A stretch of DNA of 64,000 nucleotides, taken from Glaciecola sp. 33A. Lineage in GTDB: Bacteria > Pseudomonadota > Gammaproteobacteria > Enterobacterales > Alteromonadaceae. Below, piece after piece: positions 9,140-18,437 of the stretch. Location: positions 1 to 64,000 of the forward strand of contig NZ_PJAR01000044.1 in assembly GCF_002836745.1 (NCBI RefSeq), in the 5' to 3' direction. Made by a program: the position numbers and the translations under genes. The first letter of the stretch is position 1; the number at the start of each line of letters is the position of its first letter. The notes below the pieces were generated by a model, which saw only the letters and a list, made by a program, of their open reading frames with translations, searched no databases and was not told the origin of the DNA.

Positions 9140-9148
9140 TAATCCCTT
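9131..9148 (+). other. hairpin overlapping the winged-helix gene stop
   Basis: AAGGGAT-aata-ATCCCTT, a 7-bp perfect stem that includes the stop codon and is followed by an AT-rich stretch without a clear T run. It may be a weak terminator. Confidence 0.35.
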
Positions 9149-9329
9149 CAACATTTATCAAAAAACCAGATATATAATACCTTGTTTATCCCTGAGTTGA
9201 TAACAGATTGCATGTCAAAACAAGTAGCGTGTTAGAAGCGCTGTTTGTTGAGCATGCATCCTCAATTGCATGAAACCACCATTAAGACTGATGCATTACC
9301 ACCTGAAGTGAAACAAGACGCTTCACTTT

Positions 9330-10973
9330 TCATAATATACCTTTGTCATTATTAGCCATATCACGAAGTTCAAACTTTTTGATTTTACCAGTTGAGGTCT
9401 TTGGGAGATCCGCAAACACGACTCTAGTAGGGGCTTTGAAATGTGGCATACGGTCGCGACAGAAATTAATAATATCATTTGCAGCGGTCGACTGTCCGGG
9501 TTTTAAGGTCACAAAAGCGCAAGGGGTTTCACCCCATTTAGCATGCTCCATGGCAACAACTGCAGCTTCCTGTATTGACGGATGGCGATAAAGTATATCT
9601 TCTATTTCGATACTGGAGATATTTTCTCCTCCAGAGATGATGATATCTTTTGAACGGTCCTTAATCTCGATGTAACCATCTGCATGCCACACAGCCAAAT
9701 CGCCAGAATGAAACCAACCTCCCTCAAACGCCTTGTTAGTGGTTGTAGGATTTTTCAGGTAACCCTTCATAACTAGGTTTCCCTGCATAAAAATCTCACC
9801 CATAGTTAAGCCATCTTGTGGCACGGGCTTAAGGGTGACTGGATCGGCTACCATCAGGCCGTCTAGCATGGGTGCGCGTACCCCTTGACGTGATTTCAAC
9901 TGAGCTTGTTTTTCTAGTGGCAGTTCGCTCCAATCATTATGCCATGCACAGACAACTGAGGGGCCGTAGGTTTCGGTCAAACCGTAAACATGGGTCACTG
10001 TAAACCCGAGCGCTTCCATCCCCTGTATCACTGCAGCAGGTGGAGGCGCGCCAGCAGTCATGACGTTAACCTTGTGTTCGATACCAGACTTGAGTGAATC
10101 ATCAGCTAAATTGAGCATATTCAACACGATTGGCGCGCCACAAAAGTAGCCTACCTTTTCCTGCTTGATTGAATCGAAGATGGCATCAGCCCGCACATGA
10201 CGCAGACAAACGTTAACGCCGGCCATCAAGGCCACGGTCCATGGAAAGCACCATCCGTTACAATGGAACATCGGCAGCGTCCAAAGATAAATTGGGTGCT
10301 GATGCATGCCCCAAGACATTGCGTTGCTGATCGAATTGAGGTAGGCACCGCGATGATGATAAACGACGCCTTTGGGGTCACCGGTAGTGCCCGATGTATA
10401 ATTTAGCGTAATTGCATCCCACTCATCTTTGGGCGGCTGCCAGTGATAACTGAGTTCACCGGTTGCTAGAAACGCTTCGTAATCAATTGAGCCAATCAAC
10501 TCGCCGCCCTGCCAATAAAGATCGTCTATATCGATGACCAAATACTCATTGGGTATGATCTTGAGCGCGTTTGCGACCATTTCACTGAACTCTCTATCGA
10601 CAAACAGTACTTTGGCCTCGGCATGCTGCAGGATAAAGGCAAAGGTTTCCGAATCGAGTCGTGTATTAATGGAGTTGAGCACTGCACCGCACATAGGCAC
10701 GGCAAAATGCAATTCAAAATGTTCAGGAATATTTGGGGCAATGAGCGATACAGTATGGCCCTTACCAATACCATATTTACTCAATGCACTGGCCATTTGC
10801 TGGCAGCGCTGGTAAGTTTGGGCCCAGTTTCTGCGAGTGTCACCATGAACCACCGCAGTACGTTCTGGGTATAGCTTGGCGGCTCGATCCATAAACGTCA
10901 TCGGTGACAGGGCTGTAAAATTTGCACTGTGCTTGTCGAGATGGTCTTGGTAAGGGTTACTATTATCGGTCAT
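9330..10973 (-). CDS. AlkK-type medium/long-chain acyl-CoA ligase
   Basis: 547 aa ANL-superfamily enzyme forming acyl-CoA from a fatty or aryl-alkanoic acid, ATP and CoA. Motifs: NYTSGTTGDPKGVVYHHRGA (191-210), YGLTETYGP, GWFHSGDLAVWHADGYIEI, the hinge RSKDIIISGGENIS, and the catalytic Lys530 in STGKIKK. The YHHRGAYL continuation is typical of the AlkK-like subgroup. An AAGGAGC ribosome site precedes the ATG. It lies downstream of the CoA-transferase/racemase gene on the same strand (127-nt gap). It probably activates the acid handled by that enzyme in the same degradation pathway (inference). Confidence 0.9.
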   Translation of the reverse strand: MTDNSNPYQDHLDKHSANFTALSPMTFMDRAAKLYPERTAVVHGDTRRNWAQTYQRCQQMASALSKYGIGKGHTVSLIAPNIPEHFELHFAVPMCGAVLNSINTRLDSETFAFILQHAEAKVLFVDREFSEMVANALKIIPNEYLVIDIDDLYWQGGELIGSIDYEAFLATGELSYHWQPPKDEWDAITLNYTSGTTGDPKGVVYHHRGAYLNSISNAMSWGMHQHPIYLWTLPMFHCNGWCFPWTVALMAGVNVCLRHVRADAIFDSIKQEKVGYFCGAPIVLNMLNLADDSLKSGIEHKVNVMTAGAPPPAAVIQGMEALGFTVTHVYGLTETYGPSVVCAWHNDWSELPLEKQAQLKSRQGVRAPMLDGLMVADPVTLKPVPQDGLTMGEIFMQGNLVMKGYLKNPTTTNKAFEGGWFHSGDLAVWHADGYIEIKDRSKDIIISGGENISSIEIEDILYRHPSIQEAAVVAMEHAKWGETPCAFVTLKPGQSTAANDIINFCRDRMPHFKAPTRVVFADLPKTSTGKIKKFELRDMANNDKGIL

Positions 10974-11100
10974 GGTGAAGCTCCTTTATATATGTTCTAC
11001 TCAGAACTTTGCCTTTCTCAGTAGCCTTAGTTTGTGATCAACCTAACAAACTTTTTTCAACAAAAACATCGTTGAGTAAAGCGGTCTTAAAACAAAATAA

Positions 11101-12147
11101 CTAAAAAGGTCTGGGCCGTTTTGGCTGTTGTAGTGGTGCATTCTGATATCTTGGCGATGGGGCAGGTTGCATAACTCCATTTAGCGATATAAATGCACCT
11201 CTGGCTGAATTTTGTGGGTGTTCGACTGCCTGTCTGATAGAAAGAACGGGGGCAAAACAGGCGTCGATTCCTTCCAGACTTCTACACCATTCACTCTGCG
11301 TTTTAGTTTTGAAAATATCAGTGAATAATTTGGATAGCCTAGGCCAATGTTTTTGGTTTAGGTGATCATTTATGCATGGGTCATCAGACAAGCCTAATTC
11401 CGCCATTAAGATGTGGAAAAACTCTTGTTCTAAAGCGCCAATGGCAATATGTTCACCATCTAATGTTTCGTATGTGTCATAAAATGGCGCGCCGGAATCT
11501 AGCAAATTTTTGCCTCTTTCCATTTCCCAGCCATATGTTTCTTGAAAGGCCCAAACGGTGCTCATTAAAAGAGAACTGCCTTCTACCATTGAGCAATCTA
11601 TTATTTCCCCCTTACCGGTTTTTTCTGCCTTGAGCAGTGCAGCAGTCATTGCAAAAACTAACATCATTGCACCGCCCCCAAAATCACCAACAGTATTAAC
11701 CGGAGGAGTGGGTTTTTCGCCAACTCGACCAAACGCATGGAGTGCACCTGAAATAGCAATATAGTTAATATCATGCCCTGCTGTTTGGGCGATAGGGCCA
11801 TTTTGCCCCCAACCAGTCATGCGTCCAATGACCAATTTCGGATTACTTTGAATTAAATTATCGGGTGCTAAATTAAGGCGCTCAAGCACGCCAGGTCTAA
11901 ATGCTTCAATTAAACCATCCGCAGAATTAATGAGCTCACGCACCATTTCTAGGTCGTCTTTGTCTTTGAGGTCTGCAGCGACGGTAAGGCGAGATCGATT
12001 TAAAGGATCGCGGGGGTTAAGAGGTGCTCCTGGGCGGTGAACTGTAATAACTTCTGCGCCGTGATCCGCAAACATCATAGCCGCAAAAGGTCCAGGCCCA
12101 ATACCGGCCAATTCCACTATGCGTATTCCTTCTAATGGCCCTGACAT
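11101..12147 (-). CDS. CoA-transferase family III protein, alpha-methylacyl-CoA racemase type
   Basis: 348 aa. The catalytic residues of alpha-methylacyl-CoA racemase are all in place: His125, Asp155 and Glu240, against 126/156/241 in the M. tuberculosis enzyme. GIGPGPFAAMMFADHGAEV and the G-rich GDFGGGAM segment also fit. AMACR inverts 2-methyl-branched acyl-CoAs so that beta-oxidation can proceed, which suggests a branched or isoprenoid/steroid side-chain substrate. An AAGGAAAG ribosome site precedes the ATG. It is transcribed away from the Fe-alcohol dehydrogenase operon, across the region with the ATACT palindromes. Confidence 0.85.
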   Translation of the reverse strand: MSGPLEGIRIVELAGIGPGPFAAMMFADHGAEVITVHRPGAPLNPRDPLNRSRLTVAADLKDKDDLEMVRELINSADGLIEAFRPGVLERLNLAPDNLIQSNPKLVIGRMTGWGQNGPIAQTAGHDINYIAISGALHAFGRVGEKPTPPVNTVGDFGGGAMMLVFAMTAALLKAEKTGKGEIIDCSMVEGSSLLMSTVWAFQETYGWEMERGKNLLDSGAPFYDTYETLDGEHIAIGALEQEFFHILMAELGLSDDPCINDHLNQKHWPRLSKLFTDIFKTKTQSEWCRSLEGIDACFAPVLSIRQAVEHPQNSARGAFISLNGVMQPAPSPRYQNAPLQQPKRPRPF

Positions 12148-12344
12148 GTTCTTTCCTTATTGAATAGTAAAATTTGTGCCTGACGCTATTGCCATTAGCT
12201 TATATTGACGCGACTGAGTCTGATAATCTTAGTCGGCAGCGGGATTTGTCTATCCATCAATACTTAGTATCTCGACTTAAACTCTATTTTTTTTATATGA
12301 AAGCATTTTTAAAGCCTCATATCAAAGTATATATATTTAAAAAA

Positions 12345-12360
12345 TATACTCAATAGTATA
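12345..12360. promoter_or_regulatory. candidate operator 1: TATACT-N4-AGTATA
   Basis: Perfect 6-bp inverted repeat with a CAAT spacer. The core ATACT-N4-AGTAT is identical in arms and spacing to the core of the large palindrome at 23076-23119. It lies in the divergent promoter of the catabolic operons, whose own TetR regulator is encoded in the second gene of the rightward operon, so that regulator is the likely ligand (inference). Confidence 0.5.
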
Positions 12361-12384
12361 ATTAAATATTTCCGATATAATTTA

Positions 12385-12397
12385 ATACTATCAGTAT
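12385..12397. promoter_or_regulatory. candidate operator 2: ATACT-N3-AGTAT
   Basis: Second copy of the ATACT/AGTAT half-site pair, with a 3-nt spacer, 24 nt after the first. Two sites in one divergent promoter fit cooperative or dual-direction repression. Confidence 0.4.
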
Positions 12398-12420
12398 AAA
12401 AAAATAATGTCAGTATTTAA

Positions 12421-12460
12421 AAAATGGTAGTAGTATGTAAAAAATGGTAGTAGTATGTAA
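12421..12460 (+). repeat. exact 20-bp tandem duplication
   Basis: Two identical head-to-tail copies of AAAATGGTAGTAGTATGTAA, 64 nt before the Fe-alcohol dehydrogenase start. Each carries a TAGTAT word resembling one operator half-site. Function is unproven; it could be replication slippage. Confidence 0.85.
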
Positions 12461-12524
12461 AGATAATGTTAGTAAATGTAATGTATTTAGTAAATTTAAG
12501 TGATTTTTAAAAGAGGAAATAGTT

Positions 12525-13709
12525 ATGTCTGGGTCGCATCAGGTAATTTTAGCGGCAACCGAACAGGTCATGTTTGGTCGCCCTGCTAGTGAATGTGTAA
12601 AAGAGTTAGTTCAGCAACATGATTTTAAACGAGTTCTGATTTTGGCTAGTAGCTCGCTCAAGAATAATACGTCTGAGATCGCTGATATAGAGTTAGCACT
12701 TGGAGAACGCCACGCGGTAACCATTGATGGCATAAAACCACACGCACCGAGAGCGGACGTTGTCAGAGTTGCAGATGCAGCCCGCAAAGTAAACGCTGAT
12801 CTAATACTAACCGTTGGTGGCGGCTCGGTAACAGACGCAGGTAAAATTGCAGCCCTTCTGGTTAAGCATAATGTAACTGATATAGCACAAATGGAAGCAT
12901 TACGAATAAATGTCACCGATACGGGTGAATGGATAAATCCACTTGATAATATGCCTGATGCAGCTCCTGATATCGCGACTATTTGTATTCCAACAACCTT
13001 GTCAGGCGGCGAGTTTAACCCGTTGTCTGGTGCGACCGATGAAGTAAGTGGTCATAAGCAAGCGTACATGCATCGAAATATGGCGGCCAAAGCTATCATT
13101 CTTGATCCAGCAATGACGGTGCACACACCAGAGTGGCTATGGTTATCAACAGGAGTGCGGTCGGTTGATCATTGTGTTGAAACACTAGCTTCACTTTTAT
13201 CCAATGATTTTGCTGATGGCTTAGCATCAAATGCCCTGCAAATGCTGGCTAAAGGCTTGAAGCAAGTAAAAGAAAATCCTGAAGATCTTGACGCACGGTT
13301 AAAATGTCAAATGGGCGCATGGCAATCAATGGTGCCAATTATAGGAGGAGTACCAATGGGGGCTAGCCATGCTATTGGTCATATTTTGGGAGGCGCGTGT
13401 GATGTGCCTCACGGCTATACATCCTGTGTAATGTCCCCTTATGTATTGAAATGGAATGAATCGCACAATGCAAGCCGTCAGACTCGAATATCTGACGCTT
13501 TAGGTGCCGGAGACAAAACTGCGTCACAGGCGCTTGATGAGTTAATCAGATTTCTTGGCATGCCGCGAACATTGACTGAAGTTGGTGTTAGCAAGGATAA
13601 GTTTGACATGATTGCTAATTTGACACTTGAAGACATTTGGGGACGCACAAATCCCCGACCTGTTGAAGGTGCCGACAATATTAAAGAAATTCTTAGAATG
13701 GCGATGTAA
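12525..13709 (+). CDS. iron-containing alcohol dehydrogenase (maleylacetate reductase-like)
   Basis: 394 aa group III (Fe-dependent) dehydrogenase. The NAD(P)-binding GGGSVTDAGK is at 98-107. PTTLSGGEFNPLSGATDE is the maleylacetate-reductase-like substrate loop. The metal ligands lie in HCVETLAS, GASHAIGHILGG and DVPHGYTS. The enzyme oxidises or reduces an alcohol/carbonyl pair with NAD(P)H. An AGAGGAAAT ribosome site precedes the ATG. It is the first gene of a five-gene rightward operon that continues 5 nt later with the TetR gene. It could reduce a maleylacetate-type ring-cleavage product or oxidise a side-chain alcohol; the sequence does not decide. Confidence 0.88.
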   Translation: MSGSHQVILAATEQVMFGRPASECVKELVQQHDFKRVLILASSSLKNNTSEIADIELALGERHAVTIDGIKPHAPRADVVRVADAARKVNADLILTVGGGSVTDAGKIAALLVKHNVTDIAQMEALRINVTDTGEWINPLDNMPDAAPDIATICIPTTLSGGEFNPLSGATDEVSGHKQAYMHRNMAAKAIILDPAMTVHTPEWLWLSTGVRSVDHCVETLASLLSNDFADGLASNALQMLAKGLKQVKENPEDLDARLKCQMGAWQSMVPIIGGVPMGASHAIGHILGGACDVPHGYTSCVMSPYVLKWNESHNASRQTRISDALGAGDKTASQALDELIRFLGMPRTLTEVGVSKDKFDMIANLTLEDIWGRTNPRPVEGADNIKEILRMAM

Positions 13710-13714
13710 TAATT

Positions 13715-14410
13715 ATGAGTTTAGATACTGAAATAAAACCAGGCGATAGCAAAAAGCAAGCTGGCGACGCAAAAAGTGTTAAGGGCCACCTTAAGCGTGA
13801 ACTACTTACTCTTAAGCGCAACCGAATAATAGAAGAAGCAACAATACTTTTCTTTGATGAAGGATATGCGGGTACAACAATTGAGGCAATTGCGGATAGG
13901 CTGCAAGTGACAAAACCCTTTATATATAGTTATTTCAAAAACAAAGAAGCAATATTAGCGGCTGTATGTGAAACCGGTATCAGCGAGGCGCTAGAAGTGC
14001 TTCAAAGCGCATTGTCAACCGATGGTACTTACCGCGATATTCTTATTCAGACTCTCTGGCAGGTAGGAGATATTGTTATAAAGCGCCAAGCATGTGTCGT
14101 GACTTACCTGCGAGAAATTAAAAAACTAAACCCTAAAGATGCTGCACGTATCTTGCAAAAACGTAAAGAATTTGATCATAAAATTGCTAAATTAATTGAT
14201 GATGGTACGAGTGCTGGGGAGTTTGACCTTGGACCCCGTGCTATGGACGCTATCTGGATTGGGGGTCTTATAAGTTGGTTACCAGTTTGGTTTTCGGCAG
14301 CAGGAAAATTATCGAAAAATGATGTTCTATTTGGTTTAGTGAGTGCCGGATTAAAGTTAATTGGTGCGGCAAAAATGTCCGAAGCAGAGAAAAATAATAT
14401 CACTAGATAA
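13715..14410 (+). CDS. TetR-family transcriptional regulator
   Basis: 231 aa. The N-terminal TetR helix-turn-helix is at about 33-85 (RIIEEATILFFDEGYAGTTIEAIADRLQVTKPFIYSYFKNKEAIL), after a polar 30-residue extension, and is followed by a helical ligand-binding domain. It lies inside the operon, 5 nt after the dehydrogenase and 44 nt before the CoA ligase, as expected for an autoregulated pathway repressor. The ATACT-N3/4-AGTAT palindromes at 12345, 12385 and 23076 are the best candidate operators. The inducer is probably a pathway acid or CoA ester (inference). Confidence 0.9.
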   Translation: MSLDTEIKPGDSKKQAGDAKSVKGHLKRELLTLKRNRIIEEATILFFDEGYAGTTIEAIADRLQVTKPFIYSYFKNKEAILAAVCETGISEALEVLQSALSTDGTYRDILIQTLWQVGDIVIKRQACVVTYLREIKKLNPKDAARILQKRKEFDHKIAKLIDDGTSAGEFDLGPRAMDAIWIGGLISWLPVWFSAAGKLSKNDVLFGLVSAGLKLIGAAKMSEAEKNNITR

Positions 14411-14454
14411 TAGACCAAAATTAGACGTCGATTCAAATCGGAGCTAAAAAGCGA

Positions 14455-16080
14455 ATGAAAAAAAGTGACTTTTATGACCAAAGGATACCTGACCGCGATC
14501 AGTGTGTAGTGCGATATCTAATTGACCGCTGGGCGCAGGAAGCACCAGATAAAGTATATGTCAGATTTGAAGATGGCGATACTTGGACATATGCCGAACT
14601 AAAAGAGCGAGTCGTTAAGACCGCTGTCGGGTTTCAGAAGCTGGGCGTGCAGCAAGGTGAAACTGTCGCTGTTTGGTTACCTAATGGTCCTGATGCATTG
14701 CTTTCTTTTTATGCGTTAAATTATATTGGGGCTATATTTGTGCCTTTTAATACGGCGTTTTGCGGCAACATGTTACATCACGTTATCGACAACTCTGACG
14801 CCAAGATTATTGTTGTCCACAAAGACTTGGCGCCACGACTGACCGAAATTGATTTGGCTAAGCTAAAGGTCCAGATACTTTGTGGTGGGACCTGTGATAC
14901 CGATACTGGTTTAGAGAGCCATATTTTTAATGATTTAAAGGCCTTCCCTGATGAGCTTATGCCGCTTGTTCGGGCTATTGAGCCTTGGGATCCACAATCC
15001 ATTATTTATACTTCAGGAACAACCGGTCCGTCAAAGGGAGTGCTGTCATCATATTTACACATGTACAGCAATGCGGGTCCCGAATCTTGGCCAATGGTTA
15101 CTCGCGAAGACCGCTATTTAGTCGCCGCACCTTTTTTCCATATCGGTGGTATGGCGCCTCCATTTGTCATGTTAGTCCGAGGCGCATCATTTGCGCTGTT
15201 GAGTGGATTTTCGACTGACACGTTCTGGGCATCTGCAAAACAATCACAAGCTACGGTTGTTTTCTTATTGGGCGTAATGGCAACTTTTTTAATGAAACAG
15301 CCACCAAGTTCAAACGATAAAGAGCACGGAGTAATGAAAGCATTTATGGTGCCATTGTCTGATGATGCACCCGCCTTTACTGAGCGTTTTGGCATCGATA
15401 TTTATACGATTTTTAATATGACAGAAATCTCATCACCCATAGTTTCAGAGCCTAACCCGACCGTAAGAGGTACTTGCGGAAAGGTACGTCCTGGCGTTGA
15501 CGTGCGATTGGTGGACGGCAATGACTGCGAAATTCCAGTAGGGCAGGTAGGTGAAATGATTATTCGCACCGATCGTCCATGGGGCATGAATAGTGGCTAC
15601 TACAAAAATAGCGAAGCTACAGCCGAGGCTTGGCGAAATGGTTGGTTCCATACAGGAGATGCTTTCCGTCAGAACGAAGATGGATACTTTTATTTTGTTG
15701 ATCGCATAAAAGATGCCATTCGTCGAAGAGGAGAGAATATCTCTTCGTTTGAAGTAGAAGTTGAGGTTTGTAGTCACCCCGCAATACGAGAAGCGGCTGC
15801 GATAGGCGTGCCCAGTGAGGCAACAGAAGACGATGTTATGGTCATAATTGCTCTTGTGGAACACGCAACTATCGAACTGACAGCACTGTGTGAATTTTTG
15901 GTAAAGCGGATGCCATATTACATGGTTCCACGGTACATCAGGATAGTAGATACATTGCCAAAAACACCAACCCAAAAAGTGCAGAAAGCTCAACTTCGAT
16001 CCGAAGGCGTAACAACGGATACGTGGGACCGGGACAAATCAGGTTTGAGGTTAAAGCGAGAAGTGTTGAAACAAAACTAA
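14455..16080 (+). CDS. acid-CoA ligase, CaiC-like (ANL superfamily)
   Basis: 541 aa AMP-forming ligase. Motifs: IIYTSGTTGPSKGVLSS, NMTEISSP, GWFHTGDAFRQNEDGYFYFVD, the hinge RIKDAIRRRGENIS, and the C-terminal lysine region PKTPTQKVQK. The RRRGENIS hinge and MTEISSP resemble the crotonobetaine/carnitine-CoA ligase branch, also frequent in steroid and terpenoid acid degradation. It differs clearly from the AlkK-type ligase at 9330, so the pathway activates two acids or one acid at two stages (inference). Same operon as the TetR and TonB receptor genes. Confidence 0.88.
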   Translation: MKKSDFYDQRIPDRDQCVVRYLIDRWAQEAPDKVYVRFEDGDTWTYAELKERVVKTAVGFQKLGVQQGETVAVWLPNGPDALLSFYALNYIGAIFVPFNTAFCGNMLHHVIDNSDAKIIVVHKDLAPRLTEIDLAKLKVQILCGGTCDTDTGLESHIFNDLKAFPDELMPLVRAIEPWDPQSIIYTSGTTGPSKGVLSSYLHMYSNAGPESWPMVTREDRYLVAAPFFHIGGMAPPFVMLVRGASFALLSGFSTDTFWASAKQSQATVVFLLGVMATFLMKQPPSSNDKEHGVMKAFMVPLSDDAPAFTERFGIDIYTIFNMTEISSPIVSEPNPTVRGTCGKVRPGVDVRLVDGNDCEIPVGQVGEMIIRTDRPWGMNSGYYKNSEATAEAWRNGWFHTGDAFRQNEDGYFYFVDRIKDAIRRRGENISSFEVEVEVCSHPAIREAAAIGVPSEATEDDVMVIIALVEHATIELTALCEFLVKRMPYYMVPRYIRIVDTLPKTPTQKVQKAQLRSEGVTTDTWDRDKSGLRLKREVLKQN

Positions 16081-16127
16081 AAAGTATAAAAATTAAATAT
16101 TTTGAGCAATATTAAAGGGGTTAAATC

Positions 16128-18368
16128 ATGAAAATACAAAATAAATTTGTTGCGGGAGTCGCAATGGGTGCCGTCATATTGCCTTATCAAGTATGGGCGC
16201 AAGACAGTAGCGAAGATGAGTTAAAGGACGTTGAGGTCATTATTGTTCAAGCAACAAGACGAAGCGCAGCCCTTGAGGATATAGCGGGATCATTAAACGT
16301 TATATCGGGTACTGAAATTGGCGCAGGAGGTATACAATCCTCGTCTGATCTAGCGCTTGAAATTCCTAATTTTTCGGTTGGTGAACAGTTTGGTGTAAAC
16401 CGGGCTTTCATTCGAGGTATCGGCTTTAATAGCATCGACCTTGGTGCAGATGGAGCGGTTGCCTTTTTGCAAAATGGTGCGGTTATTACAAGGCCTGCGG
16501 CGCAGCTAGCTGGCTTTTACGATCTATCTCAAGTAGAGGTACTTCGAGGTCCACAAGGCACATTATATGGACGCGGCGCAACAGCGGGTGTTGTCAATAT
16601 GGTAACAACCCGACCTTCTGCTGAATTAGAAGGATATAGCCGCTTTACTTACGGAAACTACGATGCTCTGAGTTTTGAAGGCGCGGTGGGCGGTCCGATA
16701 AACGATAAATTGATGTTCCGTTTTGCTGGTGAGTACGAAAGCAGAGATGGTTATGGGGTCAACCGGGCAACAGGTAACTCTGTTGATGATCGTGATGCAT
16801 ATGCAGTGCGTGGTTCACTTTTATATGATGTAAGTGATAACTTGGAAGTATTAGTGGTTGCCGACTTTTTCCGTGAAGACGATTTCAACTATGCTTTCCA
16901 TGATTTTGGGCCGTCTATTGTGCCTGCTGAATTAATGCCTGGCCCTGTTTTTGGAGGGAGTACCATTTTTGATTTGACAGGTGATCCTGAAACACGCGAC
17001 ATTAACTCGGATCAAGATGCAGTCAATGACCGAAAGGGTTTGGGCTTACAGAGCATAATCACATGGCGCCCCGGCGATTTAACAGTTGAATCAACAACCT
17101 CTTATCGTCAGTTCGAGCGCTTTAATCGGAACGATCTTGATGTTACTGATGTTGATGCTTTTGGACAAAACAATTATACCGAAGATAGTGAAGCGTTCAC
17201 ACAGGATATTACCCTGAATTATGTCCAAGATGGATGGTCATTACTCGGCGGTGCCTCATATCTTTATGAAGAGCTCGATGGCGAAGTGCTGGTGGTCTTA
17301 AATAATCTCGGTCCTATTGTTTTTGGTGCCCCTCCAGGAGTTATCCCAGACGGAATTTTCCGTCAAAATGGGACGGTAACAACCAATGCTTTGGGCCTAT
17401 TTATTGAAGGTACATTAGAAATTTCTTCAGAATTCCGGGTAACTGCTGGTGCGCGCTACAACTATGAAAAACGCGAAGGGAAAGGTGATTTTACTTTCTC
17501 GGCGTTTGACACCTTTGTTAATACTGACAAGACAGAAAGTTGGAATGCAATTACCCCCAAAGTGATGTTGGAATACGATGTAAGCGACGACGTGATGCTT
17601 TATGCGGGCGTTACGAGAGGCTTTAAAAGTGGTGTCATTAATATTGGTAGTGTCAATCCTATCATTGAACCAGAATTTATTTGGAGCTATGAAACAGGCT
17701 TTAACCTGCATGACAAAGCAAGCGGTTTCACCTTAAATGGCGCTGCGTTCTATTACGATTATTCTGATTTACAAGTCGGGTTCGTCAATGCGGCTAGCCT
17801 TGTCGAAACTATCAATGCGGCATCAGCTAAAATATGGGGCATAGAACTTGATGCGTCTTATGATGTTACTGATCAATTTTCAATTCGTGCTTTTGCAACT
17901 TACCTCAATACGGAATTTACAGATTTTTGCAATGGTTATTATGCTAATGGACAAGCATCAAGACGTCAGTTCCCGATATGCCCTTCGGACCCTACTATTA
18001 GTGATCTGTCAGGTAATCAATTACCAAATGCGCCTGAGTATACAGTAGCGATTTTTGCTGACTATTATGTCGACTTGGGTGATTCTGGTCAGATGGACTT
18101 TTCTATCGACGCCAATTACCAGGACGATGTGTATTTTACTGAGTTTAATAATCTCGACGCTTTTCAGGAAGGTTTTATTAATATCAATGCAAATCTTACT
18201 TTTTCACCTAAAAGTGATGATTGGTCCATTTCTGTATGGGCACGTAATTTGACGGACGAATATATCGTGGCGAACAATATTACCGCAGCCCCGTTGTATA
18301 GCTTCGCGCGTGTAGGTTCGCTGCGCCCACCAAGAACATTCGGTATTACTTATAATATGACCTTTTAA
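16128..18368 (+). CDS. TonB-dependent outer-membrane receptor
   Basis: 746 aa. A signal peptide (1-25, ending VWAQ) is followed by the plug domain (about 35-155) with VEVLRGPQGTLYGRGATAG. A 22-strand beta-barrel ends in the terminal aromatic TFGITYNMTF. An AAAGGGG ribosome site precedes the ATG. The barrel lacks an obvious siderophore-receptor context. Being embedded between a CoA ligase and a monooxygenase, it most likely imports the hydrophobic growth substrate of this cluster (inference), as catabolic TonB receptors of marine bacteria and sphingomonads do. Confidence 0.92.
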   Translation: MKIQNKFVAGVAMGAVILPYQVWAQDSSEDELKDVEVIIVQATRRSAALEDIAGSLNVISGTEIGAGGIQSSSDLALEIPNFSVGEQFGVNRAFIRGIGFNSIDLGADGAVAFLQNGAVITRPAAQLAGFYDLSQVEVLRGPQGTLYGRGATAGVVNMVTTRPSAELEGYSRFTYGNYDALSFEGAVGGPINDKLMFRFAGEYESRDGYGVNRATGNSVDDRDAYAVRGSLLYDVSDNLEVLVVADFFREDDFNYAFHDFGPSIVPAELMPGPVFGGSTIFDLTGDPETRDINSDQDAVNDRKGLGLQSIITWRPGDLTVESTTSYRQFERFNRNDLDVTDVDAFGQNNYTEDSEAFTQDITLNYVQDGWSLLGGASYLYEELDGEVLVVLNNLGPIVFGAPPGVIPDGIFRQNGTVTTNALGLFIEGTLEISSEFRVTAGARYNYEKREGKGDFTFSAFDTFVNTDKTESWNAITPKVMLEYDVSDDVMLYAGVTRGFKSGVINIGSVNPIIEPEFIWSYETGFNLHDKASGFTLNGAAFYYDYSDLQVGFVNAASLVETINAASAKIWGIELDASYDVTDQFSIRAFATYLNTEFTDFCNGYYANGQASRRQFPICPSDPTISDLSGNQLPNAPEYTVAIFADYYVDLGDSGQMDFSIDANYQDDVYFTEFNNLDAFQEGFININANLTFSPKSDDWSISVWARNLTDEYIVANNITAAPLYSFARVGSLRPPRTFGITYNMTF

Positions 18369-18437
18369 CTTTTCGCCTGCTGCGGACGTATCGTCTGCAG
18401 CACATTATTTTTTAAGAAATTAGTACAGGAATCTGCC

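Larger units (their letters stand above)
12148..12524. other. AT-rich divergent promoter region (377 nt)
   Basis: Non-coding region between the racemase gene (-) and the Fe-alcohol dehydrogenase operon (+). It holds two ATACT-type palindromes and a 20-bp tandem duplication, listed separately. The DNA is much richer in A and T than the flanking genes, as expected for a regulated divergent promoter. No ORF is supported. Confidence 0.6.

Noticed and set aside
9306-9328. AAGTGAA/TTCACTT hairpin next to the stop of the AlkK-type ligase
   Set aside because: Only 7 bp and no T run on the minus strand; not strong enough to call a terminator.
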